Of a DNA stretch of 5,215 nucleotides, positions 5,053 to 5,215 are shown one piece after another. The translations under genes were made by a program, and so were the position numbers. This stretch comes from Methanocorpusculum sp. Its GTDB lineage: Archaea; Halobacteriota; Methanomicrobia; Methanomicrobiales; Methanocorpusculaceae. The notes under the pieces are model-generated. The model made no database searches, was not told the origin of the DNA, and saw only the letters and a list, made by a program, of their open reading frames with translations. How positions within the stretch are numbered: position 1 is the stretch's first letter; each line of letters begins with the position of its first letter. Location: contig JAGARL010000308.1 in the NCBI GenBank assembly GCA_017622255.1, positions 1 through 5,215 on the forward strand, written 5' to 3'.

Positions 5053-5215
5053 ATGACCCCCGACAAATTTCTCGCAGAACACCCGTACATCGATTACCAC
5101 CACCCGGCAATCGACAATCTCTGCCGCGAGCTCTTTTCCGGTCTGACGGATGACGTCAGCAAGGCAGAGGCCGCATATCATTTTGTCCGCGACAAAATTC
5201 CGCACTCCTTTGATA
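5053..5215 (+). CDS. Transglutaminase-like domain protein, N-terminal fragment
   Basis: Open reading frame from the ATG at 5053 to the window edge, 54 complete codons. The stretch AEAAYHFVRDKIPHSFD (residues 38-54) is the pattern that opens many transglutaminase-like (TGc) domains, where a helix plus 'VRDxIxYSFD' precedes the Cys-His-Asp core; that core lies outside the window, so catalytic residues cannot be seen. No signal peptide or membrane helix is visible at the N-terminus, which suggests a cytoplasmic member of the family. Members have peptidase- or crosslinking-like folds and most archaeal ones have no known substrate. The ATG is the first start in frame after pit, and the 71-nt gap has a T-tract and a weak TATA element, so it may be its own unit. 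The family call is moderately firm, the role unknown. Confidence 0.72.
   Translation, partial: MTPDKFLAEHPYIDYHHPAIDNLCRELFSGLTDDVSKAEAAYHFVRDKIPHSFD

Noticed and set aside
5020..5205. Minus-strand frame of 61 residues opposite the right-edge gene
   Set aside because: The plus-strand frame matches a transglutaminase-like N-terminus; the minus frame has no recognised motif.
1..5215. Search for mobile elements, CRISPR arrays, tRNA genes, riboswitches and defence genes
   Set aside because: No repeated spacer pattern, terminal repeats, transposase, tRNA-like cloverleaf or defence domains were seen; the window reads as core genome.

Overview
The window looks like chromosomal DNA of a methanogenic euryarchaeon, most probably of the order Methanomicrobiales. 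The main reasons are a fused formaldehyde-activating enzyme/hexulose-6-phosphate synthase, a DUF2551 protein (a family I know only from methanogens), an RtcB plus archease pair, and archaeal promoter features (a TATA box close to a start codon, oligo-T termination). The roughly even base composition and the protein wording remind me of Methanocorpusculum, but I cannot confirm the genus without a search.

Layout. From 1 to 1668, on the minus strand, lies a tight four-gene cluster read in the order DUF2551 winged-helix protein, small HesB/IscA-like protein, archease, and RtcB RNA ligase (only the N-terminal 213 codons; the gene leaves the window at position 1). Spacings are 20 nt, an 11-nt overlap and 5 nt, so one transcript starting from a TATA box near 1691-1700 is likely. 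From 1784 to 2995, also minus, is the fae-hps gene, closed by a hairpin and T-tract before the DUF2551 promoter. Between 2996 and 3149 is a 154-nt divergent promoter region rich in short repeats and one inverted repeat. From 3150 to 4981, on the plus strand, are a PhoU-like DUF47 protein and, 2 nt later, a PiT phosphate permease. At 5053 a transglutaminase-like gene starts and runs off the right edge. No RNA gene, insertion sequence, prophage, CRISPR array or other mobile element is visible, and there is no gene-free stretch above 300 bases.

How the genes work together. Archease is the known activator of RtcB, so that cluster serves tRNA splicing and RNA repair; the two small upstream proteins are candidates for linked regulation or metal/iron-sulfur handling (inference). 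Fae-Hps supplies ribulose 5-phosphate from fructose 6-phosphate in archaea lacking the oxidative pentose phosphate pathway and traps the formaldehyde released on tetrahydromethanopterin. DUF47-PiT is a standard low-affinity phosphate import unit. The window is mostly ordinary core genome; the points deserving a second look are the two poorly described proteins in the RtcB operon and the repeat-rich divergent promoter between fae-hps and the phosphate genes.
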